Position numbers and translations under genes: made by a program. 6,438 bases of DNA, taken from Bacteroides sp. (lineage in GTDB: Bacteria > Bacteroidota > Bacteroidia > Bacteroidales > Bacteroidaceae). Below are positions 6,237 through 6,438 of the stretch, piece after piece (the stretch's first letter is position 1; every line of letters begins with the position of its first letter). The notes under the pieces are model-generated. The model was not told where the DNA came from, did no database searches, and worked only from the letters and a program-made list of their open reading frames with translations. The stretch covers positions 1 to 6,438 of the forward strand of contig JASLDF010000122.1 of assembly GCA_030151635.1 (NCBI GenBank), in the 5' to 3' direction.

Positions 6237-6267
6237 TTTATTATCAGTGTTGGTAAACAAACCAACA
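6231..6267. repeat. Two overlapping inverted repeats in the dnaK upstream region
   Basis: Repeat A is GTTTGTTT (6231-6238) with AAACAAAC (6255-6262), 16 bases apart. Repeat B is TGTTGGT (6248-6254) with ACCAACA (6261-6267), 6 bases apart. They share bases 6261-6262, so both cannot form together. Repeat A overlaps the -12 part of the sigma-54-like element; repeat B begins at the predicted transcription start and could form a hairpin at the 5' end of the dnaK mRNA. A protein-binding operator is equally possible. Confidence 0.5.
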
Positions 6268-6304
6268 TATTAAATTGAATAACAATTAAAAATATAAATA
6301 TATT

Positions 6305-6438
6305 ATGGGAAAAATTATAGGTATTGACTTAGGTACTACAAACTCTTGCGTTTCGGTATTCGAAGGTAACGAGCCAGTAGTAATTTCAAATAGTGAAGGT
6401 AAAAGAACAACTCCATCTGTTATTGCTTTCTTGAAAGA
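6305..6438 (+). CDS. dnaK: Chaperone DnaK (Hsp70), N-terminal fragment cut by the window end
   Basis: Only the first 44 codons are present. The protein begins MGKIIGIDLGTTNSCV, the diagnostic Hsp70 phosphate-1 motif of the nucleotide-binding domain, and continues through EGNEPVVISNSEGKRTTPSV, which is strongly conserved in bacterial DnaK. The full protein would be an ATP-driven cytoplasmic folding chaperone of about 630-640 residues working with DnaJ and GrpE. The ATG at 6305 is preceded by an A-rich leader (AATTAAAAATATAAATATATT) without a Shine-Dalgarno motif, as is usual in Bacteroidota. The reading frame is intact to the edge; the truncation is an effect of the window. Confidence 0.98.
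   Translation, partial: MGKIIGIDLGTTNSCVSVFEGNEPVVISNSEGKRTTPSVIAFLK

Larger units (their letters stand above)
6056..6304. other. Divergent regulatory region between the importer operon and dnaK
   Basis: This 249-base AT-rich region lies between two divergent start codons. It contains a minus-strand -7 box (6080-6087), a plus-strand -7 box (6196-6203), a sigma-54-like -24/-12 element (6222-6236) and overlapping inverted repeats (6231-6267). The last 35 bases before dnaK are A-rich without a Shine-Dalgarno motif. I see no open reading frame, tRNA, cobalamin riboswitch box or CIRCE element. Confidence 0.75.

Noticed and set aside
6056..6304. Possible cobalamin riboswitch or Fur-type control before the importer operon
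   Set aside because: The predicted leader is only about 20 bases, and no B12-box-like sequence or convincing iron-box palindrome is visible on the relevant strand.
6208..6304. CIRCE/HrcA operator or sigma-32 promoter for dnaK
   Set aside because: No TTAGCACTC-N9-GAGTGCTAA pattern and no sigma-32 -35/-10 pair is visible; the inverted repeats present have different arms and spacing.

Overview
The window looks like ordinary chromosomal DNA from an AT-rich member of the Bacteroidota, most likely the order Bacteroidales. Four things point there: the RecA and DnaK sequences; TAnnTTTG-type -7 elements in front of several genes; A-rich leaders without Shine-Dalgarno motifs; and an upstream gene order (saccharopine-dehydrogenase-like gene, bcp, recA) that I recall from Bacteroides. 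The genus cannot be fixed from the sequence alone.

Layout. Positions 18-2827 hold a minus-strand unit of three tightly packed genes: a carboxy(nor)spermidine dehydrogenase homologue of polyamine synthesis, the thiol peroxidase bcp, and recA. It ends in a strong intrinsic terminator. The first junction is an ATGA overlap and the second leaves a single base, so the three are probably co-transcribed and translationally coupled. A 302-base divergent intergenic region separates this unit from a plus-strand lipoprotein made of two META (HslJ-like) domains. That gene converges on a minus-strand pair, a TroA-like substrate-binding lipoprotein followed by a FecCD-type permease. The two convergent units share one hairpin terminator, and the permease stop codon lies inside it. 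The pair is divergent from dnaK, whose first 44 codons close the window.

How the genes fit together. The recA unit combines DNA repair, peroxide removal and polyamine synthesis, which suggests a stress-protection role. The binding protein and permease make two of the three parts of an iron-chelate, heme or cobalamin importer. The ATPase is missing, and both ends of this operon lie within the window, so it must be encoded elsewhere. The 249-base region before dnaK contains a sigma-54-like -24/-12 element and overlapping inverted repeats, the least expected regulatory signal here.

I see no mobile element, CRISPR array, RNA gene or clearly new multi-gene system. The observations worth following are regulatory and organisational: the dnaK upstream region, the ATPase-less importer operon, the coupled polyamine-peroxidase-recA operon and the terminator that overlaps a stop codon.
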